The position numbers and the translations under genes were made by a program. A stretch of 64,000 bases of DNA from assembly GCF_001680005.1 (NCBI RefSeq), contig NC_033568.1:806001-870000 (forward strand), read 5' to 3'. Below, piece by piece: positions 11,049 to 20,689 of this stretch (the first letter of the stretch is position 1; each line of letters opens with the position of its first letter). The notes below the pieces were generated by a model, which was given only the letters and a program-made list of their open reading frames with translations, made no database searches and was not told where the DNA came from. The DNA comes from Plasmodium coatneyi. Taxonomy: Eukaryota; Apicomplexa; Aconoidasida; Haemosporida; Plasmodiidae.

Positions 11049-12734
11049 ATGACACCACTGGAACCTGAGGTTACGTTATATTTTTAGGGGGGGAATAAAT
11101 AATATAAATGAAATAATTTGTACACACATTGAAATAAGAATAATATGGGAGAAGTACATATGTGGAAACACTGGTCCGTACACTACACACTCTATCAAAT
11201 TCATATCTTCAGCAGGAGGAGGATTCACCTCCATTACCCTCAGAAGAAATATATAGTAAATTTGCGAATGTGGAAGAGTGTACTGTTCCTCAGGGAAGAC
11301 CAAATATGAAGCAGGAAATAGAGACAAAATTAGGAACAAAATTAAGATGGTTACGGAGTGAAAATGAAGACTGTGCCAACAAATTTGTAAATGCGCTCTG
11401 TTATGCATTAAACATGGAGGATAAGGGCAATAAGCATTATGCTCAGAGCTGTAATTTACTATATTATTGGATAGGTGACGAATTAAGGGGGAAATTGAAG
11501 GACGCAGAACGCCAATTTCCGCGTGCCATCTCCCTTGTTTATGATGCACTGCAGGAATTCATCTCCGGGAGGAATTGCAATTATACATACGACGGTATTA
11601 GCGATACCCTTTTCGAGAACAATAAAAAACTGTTCGATTATTATTATGACTATAATAAACTGCAGGTGAATCTTGAGTATAATAAATCTCCCTTATGTCA
11701 GATGTTAAAGGGAAAATTTGAGGATACTAAGGGAGTATATAGACAAGTGGAAGGTATGTGTGTCCCTGGCAGTAGTACTGCTGATCCTATATATTGTACA
11801 GAATTTAATAGTACATTAAAGCAGCAATACCAAGAAATATTGGAGTCAGAGTTAAAATGTATAGAAGTTAGCGCGACGTTGTCGGAGGAAGAAGAAGACG
11901 AAGATGAGGACGAAGATACAGAGGGTGACATGGAAGAAGCTGTGGAGGAAACTGTAGCAACAGCACAATTTCCCGATGAGAAATTGACTACTCAGGAAGA
12001 GGGAAAAACTGAGGAATGTAGTGGACAGTCGGGCAAGATGTCAGAAAAGTGCCCATCACAGGAAAAATTGGGAGCACGGCATTTGCCAGATAAGGGGGAC
12101 CAATTATTACAGAAAGGTCCCTCTGTGGATACCTCTCCTATCGAAAACAACACCAGCACCAATATGACCCCCGCTGCTGTATCTGGTGGACTTGCTACCA
12201 TAGGAATACCAACAATCGTCGCTTTCCTTTTATATAAAGTAAGTAAAGTAACAATTATAATTGTCCATTGTAATGATCATTGCAGTTATAATTACAGTAG
12301 AAATTATAATTGTCATTACATCTGTAATTGTAATTATAATTACAATGGTGGTAATTACAATTATAAATAGAAACATATATATATTAGTTATTTTTTATTT
12401 TTCTCTATATTTAAAAATGAATGTTTAAAATGGAATGCTTAAAATGTGAGCAGTAATTGTACATATATATATATATATTCTGCGCACACATATGTGCTCA
12501 CCCTCCTTTCCCTTCCTTTACTACACCTTCCTTTTTTTTTTTTATCAGTATACCAATATATTTTCTGGAATACGTAACACTTTTGGAGGAGGCAGGAACA
12601 GAAAAAAAAGATCCATCAACCATGAATTAAACGCCTTCTCAGATGGCATATCTACAGAATATTCCAGAATAAACCTAACAGCCACCGACATTGCAACAGA
12701 ATATTCTATTCCATATAATTCATCATACAGATGA
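11049..12734 (+). CDS. KIR-like variant antigen with acidic stalk insertion
   Basis: Exons 11049-11069 (ATG; MTPLEPE, GTTACG donor, the weakest call), 11213-12238 and 12549-12734 (TGA), phase 0, about 410 aa. The ectodomain starts QEEDSPPLPSEEIYSKF, has LLYYWIGDE at the place of FYFWLG and the strongly conserved LFDYYYDYNKL. After the last Cys block comes a run of Glu/Asp (SEEEEDEDEDEDTEGDMEE) and a long charged stalk, then a membrane helix (GIPTIVAFLLYK) and a short tail (YTNIFSGIR..NSSYR). Intron 2 is TA/AATTATAA-rich. Acceptor choice at exon 2 is ambiguous by one in-frame codon (11213 or 11216). The acidic insertion is not seen in the other KIR genes here. Confidence 0.88.
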
Positions 12735-12829
12735 AAAAAAAGCGTATTTTTATGAAGAGGAAGGAAGGTTGTTAGGGTGGTGGAAAAAGGGGTTAAGGGT
12801 GTTGGAATAGGGTCCCCTCCTAGTTATTA

Positions 12830-12855
12830 GGAACAACAATATGGCCTACTATTTA
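12830..12855 (+). repeat. Dispersed GGAACAACAA block, copy 3
   Basis: GGAACAACAATATGGCCTAC then TATTTA; matches 9602-9627 at most positions. As there, telomere-like or TTAGG sequence precedes it. Confidence 0.5.
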
Positions 12856-13444
12856 GCTATGAAGGGTTCATATATGGGAAAAAAGAAAAAAGGAAAAATG
12901 AAAAAAAAAAAAAAGAAATAAAAAGAAAAGAAAAAATTGTTCTTACACGATTAGTCCAAATACACGCACATTTGTGTGTAAACCACATATGTGAGAAAAC
13001 TCGGAAAAAAAGGAAAAACTCATTCTTTTTATATATTCCAAGAGTGTTAGAATTCCGCGATGTGCATACTGAGTAAAAAAGCATGCTGCAACACATGCAA
13101 GTTTCTTTTTCTTCTTCTTTTTTTTTCTTTTTTCTTTTTTTTTGATTTCCCCCTTTTTCTTATTTGTTTTTTTTACACTCTTGTCAATTTTTCTTGCGCA
13201 TCCTTAATTTGCTCATGGAGGCGCGCACATATGACCCCGCGGGAAGGAGGGAGTAAGGACAAATTTTATGAGAATGTGTTTTCCTACGCGTATGAGATGG
13301 ACTTTTTCTTTTTTTTAAAGCATACGGTGTGTGAAAACGAGGGAAGTTGAGAAAAAAAGGAGGAAGAAAAAAAGAGAAGGGAAAAAAATAATAAAAGCCA
13401 AAGAGGTACAATTAAAGGGCATAGAATTGGCAAGGGGCGAACCT

Positions 13445-13530
13445 CTTCCGCGAACCTATGCGGGAACCTCCTCCGCGAAGAACCTTCGCGCATCTTTCGC
13501 GAGAAACTTCCCGAAAATTTCCTCGCAAAT
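13445..13530. other. GC-rich CGCGAA/TTCGCG cluster with perfect short hairpin
   Basis: An island rich in CGCGAA and TTCGCG words in otherwise AT-rich DNA. 13474-13490 is a perfect inverted repeat, CGCGAAG-AAC-CTTCGCG (7-bp stem, 3-nt loop). More CGCGAAC, TTTCGCG and TTCCCG words surround it. It could be a structured RNA, a protein-binding site or a repeat relic; no box sequences identify a known RNA class. Confidence 0.5.
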
Positions 13531-13679
13531 TAGGAGCACTTTTTTCAAATATGTGCATTAATTGGACCTTAGAAAGGAGAGAAGGGGAAAAAATTATTAA
13601 AATGAAAATAATTATAGAGATATAAATTGGTAACAAAATAAATGAACATGTTGGATCTAAAGTAAGGGAGTTGCAAACA

Positions 13680-13820
13680 AGAATAAAATTAAAAAGTTTG
13701 TGCCAACAGGTCAAAATGGACAAAAAAAAAAATTTTTTGAACTTATGTTAATTTAGACATAAACGTAAAAAAACTGTCATACAATACAAAAAATAGGCAA
13801 AAAAATAAAAAAAAAAATGG
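13680..13820 (-). repeat. AT-rich element shared with 5330-5490
   Basis: Ordered words ACAGGTCAAA, AAAATTTTTTG, CTTATGTTAATTT, ACATAAACGTAAA and ACAATACAAAAAA parallel those at 5330-5490. It lies about 0.8 kb past the end of the minus-strand KIR gene. By-eye similarity only. Confidence 0.4.
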
Positions 13821-14582
13821 AAAATAGTATAAACACAGTAGAGAATAATGTATATTAAATAATGAAAGGGAAGTAAAATATTGTTATCGTATTTTACTAC
13901 CATCTACTTATATGATCATATGCTTTTTTCAAACATTTCGTAATAAATGATCTAAATATATACAATTCCTTTATCACACACAGGCACATTTTCCTTTCTC
14001 CTCCATTTCACACACATTCCTCAAGAACACACCACGATTATTGCCAAAGGATTAGCATCCACAACTTCGGTGTTAAACGATTTTTAAGGTAGGATCCTTC
14101 ATATATCTTTTCCGCAGGCTTGTCCACATTTGTACATGTAACGTTTCCCTTGCGCCTTTTACATTTCCCGTACCTAATTCATTCTGTTGCTGCTTCTCCC
14201 TTAAGTCCTAGTATTTTTTTTTTTATGGTTCCTTTTCACATATTTCCTTCACTGCTACTACTATACTTCCATTGCTCCCTTTCCTGATTTCATTTATTAT
14301 TCATTAAATATTATTCATGTTCACATTTATAAAATTTTTTTCCCTATACATTTAACATAATTCTTCTATGGTAATGCATTCACAATTTTTGAAATTACTA
14401 TAGTGTGAATGGAAGGAGACATAACATACACTACTTCATAATTAATGGGGGAAGGAAATGGAGAAGGAAAGGCAGGAACATTACATACCTTATTTATAAT
14501 ATGAGGAAGGGTTGTTTAGTGGTTGGCGGTTGGTGGAAAGGAAGGGGGTACATTGTACGTTATTATAATTTTAAATATGTCA

Positions 14583-14708
14583 TTATGTAGGGTGATATTT
14601 TATATTGGTTCTTTTCTTCCTATTAGATGTTGCAGTATATGGAGCAGAATATTCTGTTCCCGAATCACTTATTGTGGAAGTGTCCCTGGAGGAGTCATTT
14701 ATTGTTGT
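14583..14708 (-). pseudogene. Decayed end of KIR tail exon beyond an in-frame TGA
   Basis: 42 codons including the terminal TAA, in frame with the upstream tail exon. They encode a Ser/Thr/Asp-rich stretch, a TEYSAPYT motif and a basic end finishing ..KYHPT, like the HYHAT end of the KIR gene at 5509. This is family-like sequence that is no longer translated unless the TGA is read through. Confidence 0.65.
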
Positions 14709-16067
14709 TCAAGCAAATGTGGAAGAATCATTTTCCCTCAGTTCGCCAAAATTGGGTTCGGCGGATCTTCTGCTTCTTTTCCCCCCCTTAAAATAGCTAT
14801 GTATCCAAGAGGGTAGAAGATTATACTAATAGAAAAGGAAAGAGGGGGTGTTAGGGGTGGTAGGTGGGTTGTTAGGTGGGTTGTAGGTGGTTTGTTAGGT
14901 GGGTTGTAGGTGGGTTGTTAGGTGGTAGGGTGGAAGGAAAGGTTGTTAGGGGTGGAAGAGGAAGAATTGGGAGAGCATATAGATTATACACATAAATAGT
15001 AATGTTTATTCTTTATATGTACTGTTTACATAAGAAAGATGGTGTGTATGTATTAGTTATATTATTCATACTTTTTAGTGGCAACTATTACCTTATATAA
15101 GAAGAATGGAACAACAGTGCCAATTCCTGCTATAGAAAATACGGATGATATGATTGGGGTGGCGCCTGTTCCGGATGAGTTGCTGCGTGTAAAAGAGTCT
15201 ATATCGGCTATTAATTTCTCCGCACATTCCATTTTACATTTTGTGTCTAGGGGTTTGTCTTCTGTGTAACCTTCAAACATTTCTCTAAATTTGGGACAGT
15301 AGTCATCATCAGCTTGACTGCTACATTTTTCGTACACTTCTATATAGGAAGAAGCAGTTTGTTCCAAGTGTTGCTTACATTCACAATTACAAGGAGGGGT
15401 GCCATCGGGATCAGTTTCATCTGAGATATCCTTTATTTGCTCATAGTCCAAATAATATTCATCTGCTTTTTTCAATTTGTTGAACTTATTTTGTTCAATG
15501 TTGTCCGTGCATATAGGTACATATGTATATTTTGAGTCGGGGAATTTCTCCTTCAGTGCTTGGTAAATTTTTTCCATAATATCCTTAAATGATTCACTGC
15601 CGCCATTCACTTCTTTCCATACTTTCTCTCCTAGCCAAAAATAAAAAAGGTCATATACAACACCTTCCACTTTCTTCTTAGCCCCTGTTCCTCCATCTGC
15701 TCCATTAATTATAGTACACCAGGCATTCGCAATATTATGAGCATCCCCCTTAATATTTGGATAACTCCCCAATGTCTTGTCCAAGGCAGCTTTCACATTA
15801 TCCTTATTACAATCAGTTGTACCATCCAAAGCGCCCTCTTCTCCTCCGTCGAATTTTTCGTAATTCCTTGCCGAAGGTAAATCTTCCACCTTGCATTCCT
15901 ATAAATATGAATAATTGTCAGGAGACAGGGTGTATACATACATTCCAATGTATATAGCCTTCAATTTATTCTACTGTACAGGTTGTACTGTATTTATAAT
16001 ATTCACACCTATTCCTCTTTTCAGTATGAGGATAGATGTTCAGTATTCTTCTTACTTCTGTAGTCAT
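14709..16067 (-). CDS. KIR-like variant antigen with truncated cytoplasmic tail
   Basis: Exons on the minus strand: 16067-16056 (ATG; MTTE, GTAAGA donor), 15898-15092 and 14825-14709, phase 0, about 311 aa. The ectodomain starts ECKVEDLPSARNYEKFDGG, with many Cys, YDLFYFWLGEKV and YYLDYEQI, then a short stalk, a membrane helix (TVVPFFLYK) and a tail opening YNLLPSWIHSYF. The tail reaches TGA at 14711-14709 after 38 residues. The same frame stays open a further 41 codons, with the family's SEYSAPYT-like motif, to TAA at 14583. The natural tail therefore appears cut by a point nonsense change. Intron 2 (14826-15091) carries the CCACCTAACAACC-type repeat on the sense strand. The protein may still function because ectodomain and membrane segment are intact. 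Confidence 0.85.
14848..14960 (+). repeat. GGTGGGTTGTTAGG repeat inside KIR intron 2
   Basis: GGTAGGTGGGTTGTTAGGTGG-type units lie between exons 2 and 3 of the minus-strand KIR gene, so the sense strand reads CCACCTAACAACCCACC. The family matches 9285-9545. Confidence 0.8.
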
Positions 16068-17160
16068 TGTTGTATGTGTATATTTACTTATATTTCATAA
16101 ATTTATGTTAACATGCACTGTTCATATGTATTCATAATTTCACAATAGAGTGAAGTGCAAAATTTTCCCTGCGATTCCACAATAATCATGCAAGAAAATA
16201 TTGGAATTTTTATTCGTTCCAGTATTACACCTTCGCTTATTCTTAAACTGCAAGAATAAGTACATTGTTATTAAATTATCATATGCATATTATTAAGGTA
16301 GGAAGTATGAACAAATCAGATGGGAATTTTTAAATAACAAAGAGAAGTCAAAATTTTTACATACTTCTTATACCTATACTACACTGCTGGACTGCACATA
16401 ACTACTCAGATTATTATACTCATATGTAAGGACCCCCCTCCCCCTCCTTATCTTTGTATCAACATCATTTTATATTATTGAACCACGTATATTCATTATT
16501 GGAACGTGTTCTATTACTATTCAAAGAATATTCTATAAATTTTCAGCGTACATATTATACAGTTCCCGAATACACATTATTTTTCCTACTTACTTGTAAT
16601 TACTGCTCCATATCCAGTAGGAAGTGTACACATTTATAAAATGAATGATTGCGTTATAATTAGAATAATTGTGCTCACTATATGTAAAAAAAAATATGTG
16701 CTCGCGCCCTTATATTAATTCCCCCCCTAGTAAACTTCTCCCTTCACACTCATGATCTTACTACTATAATAATACTTTATTCTTCGTTGCATATCACTTT
16801 CCTACATAATTATACTAAAAACAGAATAAAAAGAATATATATTGTACTTCCACACACCCCTCTCTTCCACCTACTCAGATTACATTCTACATATGAATGA
16901 ATATTCCTCATTCTCTTTATGATTGCACCTTAATAATGTCCTCCTTTTTTCACTTACCCCACTTCTTACACTTCAACGAATTCATGCAGGTATAAAACAT
17001 ACATTGCTCCATTTAATTTTTCTCTTTCACTTTATAGTACACACTATACTTTACATATTAATGTATACTTCATTCTTCTTCCAGTTAAAAGCTTCTCAAG
17101 GTATGCAGGCCTAAAAGTAGATCACTGATATTATATGCATTATCTGCAGGGTCCCTGTTC
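16068..17160. other. KIR upstream region up to telomere-like array
   Basis: AT-rich 5' flank of the minus-strand KIR gene. A TTCTTCCAG acceptor-like sequence with a short open stretch lies near 17078-17115, just before the array, echoing 7690-7799 before the first array. No gene is supported. Confidence 0.4.
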
Positions 17161-17640
17161 AAGTGTCCAGGGTTTAGGGTTTAGTGTTGAGGGTTTAGGA
17201 TTCATGGTCCAAGATTCAGCGTTTAGCGTTCAGGATTTAGGATTTAGGTTTTAGGGTTCAGTCTTTAGGTTTTACGGTTTAATCTTCAGGATGTAGGGTT
17301 TAGGGTTCAGGGTTTAGGGTGTAGGTTTTAGTGTTCTGCCTTTATTGTTTAGGATGTATGTTTTAGTGTTCTGCGTTTAGGGTTTAGGGTTTAGGGTTCG
17401 GCGTTCAAAGTTCGGGCTTTTTATAGTTTAGAGTACACGGTTCATTGTTTAGAGTTCAGTGTTTTACTTGTAGTTTTCTGGGTTTAGATTTCAGCGTTTA
17501 GGATTTAGCGTTCAGGGTTTAGGATTCAGGGTATAAGATTTAGGGTTTAGGTTTGGATTTGTAGTTTAGGCTTTGAAGGTTTGTATTCCCGGTTCACTTT
17601 TCATGGTTTAGCTTTTTGATTTGTTGGCTACGCCCATTTT
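17161..17640 (+). repeat. Interstitial telomere-like array, G-rich arm of an inverted pair
   Basis: About 480 bp of degenerate GGGTTTAGGG/GGGTTCAGG units reading G-rich on the + strand, e.g. 17293-17325 and 17376-17398. It stops at about 17640 and is followed, after a non-telomeric spacer, by the opposite orientation. Confidence 0.93.
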
Positions 17641-17703
17641 CTCAAAGAACGCCTTATCTAGGGGAGATCCTTATAAAAATCTAAATCTGATATACCTAGA
17701 ACA
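17641..17703. other. Spacer at the orientation switch of the telomere-like arrays
   Basis: About 60 bp without telomere-like words, separating a G-rich array from a C-rich array. This is the candidate junction of a head-to-head arrangement. Confidence 0.7.
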
Positions 17704-18255
17704 ACCCCTCTAAACCCTGAACACCTTAGCGCAGAACACTAGACACGGAACCCTAAACTCTCAACCCTGAACCCTAGATCTATACTTTGAACAATAAACC
17801 TGAACCCTGAACCCTAAACCTCAGCACTAAACACTAAACCCTAAAAACTAAACCCTAAAAACTAAACCCTGAACCCTAAATCCTGAACCCTAAAACGTGA
17901 AACTTAAACCCAGAAATCTAGATCTAAAAACTGAACCCTAAACTCTGAACATTAAACGCTGAACCTTGAACCCTAAAACCTCAATCCTAAGCTCTCAACC
18001 TCAACCCTGAGCGCTAAGCTCTTAGCCCTAAACCCTAAACGATGAACTCTAAACCCTAAACCGTACACCCTAAACGCTAAACCCTAAAACCTAAAGCCTG
18101 AACCCTAAAACCTAAATGCTAAATCCTGAACGCTAAACGCTGAATCTTGGACCCTGAATCCTAAATTCCGAACCCTTAACCGTGAAACCTAAACCTAAAC
18201 CCTGAAGCCTAAACCCCTGAACCTTGAATCCTGAGGCATTAACCTTGAATCCTCG
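17704..18255 (-). repeat. Interstitial telomere-like array, C-rich arm of the inverted pair
   Basis: About 550 bp of CCCTAAACCCTGAACCC-type units, i.e. the complement of the preceding array, e.g. 17808-17890 and 18026-18110. Degenerate throughout. Confidence 0.93.
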
Positions 18256-19135
18256 TAAGCATACTTATCATGCAGAATCTGAAGAATGGTGGGAAGTATA
18301 TTTATATATAAAAACATATTATGAGCTTAAGGGTATGTAGGGAAGTAACTTAAATAGTGTGATGTATATGTTTAGTGAATGTAGGTTGTTTACAATTTTC
18401 TCGTAGAAGAAGGAAGGAAAAAATATGAGTAATGAGTAATCGGAAGTAGAGAAGGTATGTATACTGGAATGTGTACGTTGGGTGAGGTGCTTTTACTTTA
18501 TTCCATATATAACTTAATCCAACTTTATGTACTGTATATTGTTGATTTATTGCATAAATGTACGCTCTTTCTCATGGCATACGGAAAATGCATACACCTC
18601 CCTAATGGAGAAAGAATACATTGTGTATGTATGAGGTATATTACATTTGAGGAACTTTTTGTCATTCTCCTCATACGATTTGGACATAAATTAGAGCAGT
18701 GCGAGCGATGTATTTTATGTGCACAGGGGGAAAAGAAATTATGTTTTCTTTATATATATGTAATAACTGAATAAGGTAAATTATAATGTTCTGCCCTATT
18801 TCAAATGGTCCAATACAGTACAATAATATGAATGAGTGAGTAATGTAAAGGGAGAAGGTCCATTTTTCTTTTTCCGTGTGTTGTTAGTTCAGTAACCCCA
18901 TTCCTATATTTCTGGCTTTATTTATATATATATAATAATTCAGATACAGTACATAATGTGTTATAGTTATTTGTAGAGAGAACTTAATGTGCGTACATTA
19001 ATTGGAATGGAAAGTTAAAAGTGTAATATTTATTCGTAGTCATAGAGGTAGGCGAACGTTCCATATGTTCATTCTTCATGAATGAACGGAAGTTTCAGAA
19101 TAAACTTATTCTATACGGGAGAATACACATGGACA
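18256..19135. other. KIR upstream region
   Basis: AT-rich 5' flank of the following KIR gene. The 105-residue open stretch at 18457-18774 is not family-like, so I leave it uncalled. Confidence 0.4.
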
Positions 19136-20689
19136 ATGTCAGAATCCAAAGGGACACTAACGGTTTGTTCTCCTTCTATTTAAGATAAGTGTGTGCACAT
19201 TATTCATATAATACTATAAGCACAGAATAATGAAGGGTAACAGCATATTTACATTGTAATTTATTCTTACAGAGAGAAGATCTGGAAGAACTGTCGCCCT
19301 CGAACACGGATTATTATAATAACTTCAATGGAAATAATGACATCTGCGGTAATGAAAGCACTGTCACCAGGGTATGGTCAGAATTGAATAAAAAATTAAT
19401 AGAATATGGAAACAGGGGGAGCTATACGAACGAAATATTTGAATCCTACTGTTACGCATCTAAAATGAGGGAAAGCAGTCCGCCCAATAATATACCATGT
19501 CATTTTTTTTATTTTTGGCTAGGAGATTTATTATTGAACAAATTAACTGTCACCACATTTCCAGAAGCTATGGCATCAATTTACGAAATACTGAAAAAAA
19601 TTCCTCTTGAACCGAAATGTGAAGTTATGGAAACTAATGTTGTTGAAGACCTTTTTGATAGGAAGAAAAAGGCATATGAATACATAATAAACTACGATGG
19701 AATGAAGCAGGCATTATATGATAATAACAGCACTCCTTGCGATAACACCTGCTACCAATACCTGCAGGAACTCTTTTTAGCCTACGATAAAATATATGGT
19801 AAGTGTACAGGAAGAGACGGGGGTGATCCATATTGTAATGAGTTTAATAATAAGCATAGTGAACTCGGTGGAGGGAGCAAACTATCAGAATTGAAATGTA
19901 TTAAAGTGGCAGACACGCAACCCGTAGAAGAGCCGGAGCGCCCAGCATCACAGGACGGGCTAAGTACAGCAAGTGGAGGAGCCCTCTCGGGAGCTATTTC
20001 ATCTACATTTGCTTTAATCGGTCTACCAACACTCGCATTCCTTTTATATAAGGTACAACTACCATTATAAGCTACCATTATAAAATTAATATAATATACC
20101 CATAGTACCGTGAACCTACAGTATTCTTTGTCAACATTACGAAGATAAAGTAGGCTGTACATCGTACATATATGTCCATATATATATACACATATACCCT
20201 ATATGTATATATATATGTACATAATGCATCTCATTCTCACCTACCACCCCTAACAACCTTCCTTTCTTCCACCCTTAATACTCTTCCTTTCCCTTACTTT
20301 TTACCCCTTTCCCTTAGCATAATCTCCTACCTTCTTGGATAAAGGACAACTTTTTGGGGGGAGGAGGAGGAAACACCTCCACTAGAAGTAATAGAATAAA
20401 CAGAAGAAAAAGAACATCAGGTGCAAAGAGCTGGGACGCATTCACAGACAACAATTCCACAATCAGCTCAACGCACGTCTCAACTGTAGCTTCCACAATA
20501 GCAGATTTTACAGATGGAGCATCTACTATATATCATAGGTCACCACCCAAAAGAGGAGCAGGAACAAGTAATAATAGAAGGCCGCAACCACAATCACAAC
20601 CTCAACAGCAACAACAACAAAGACAACAAAGACAACAAAGGCAACAAAGGCAACAGAGACAAAGAAATATACGCTATCAGAACATGTAA
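19136..20689 (+). CDS. KIR-like variant antigen with Gln/Arg repeat tail
   Basis: Exons 19136-19162 (ATG; MSESKGTLT, GTTTGT donor, tentative), 19273-20052 and 20318-20689 (TAA), phase 0, about 392 aa. The ectodomain has LEELSPSNTDYYNNFNGN, CHFFYFWLGDLL and AYEYIINYDGM with regular Cys, then a stalk, a membrane helix (GLPTLAFLLYK) and a long tail (HNLLPSWIKDNF..). The tail ends in Gln/Pro then (QQR)n, followed by NIRYQNM. Intron 2 holds a TA microsatellite and the CCTACCACCCCTAACAACC motif just upstream of the CCCTTAG acceptor. This is the last antigen gene before the core region. The first exon is the weakest part of the model. Confidence 0.88.
20603..20662 (+). repeat. CAACAAAGA / CAACAAAGG coding repeat (QQR)n
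   Basis: Nine-base units CAACAAAGA/G encode QQR repeats in the KIR cytoplasmic tail, preceded by a CAA run. Slippage-prone and in frame. Confidence 0.85.

Larger units (their letters stand above)
12735..14582. other. Convergent spacer between two KIR genes
   Basis: 1.8 kb with no supported gene. It holds GGAAGGTTGTTAGGGTGG at 12762-12780, the dispersed block at 12830-12855, a GC-rich hairpin cluster at 13445-13530, and an AT-rich element at 13680-13820 resembling the flank of the KIR gene at 5509. The open stretches are poly-Lys/Phe low complexity. Confidence 0.5.
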
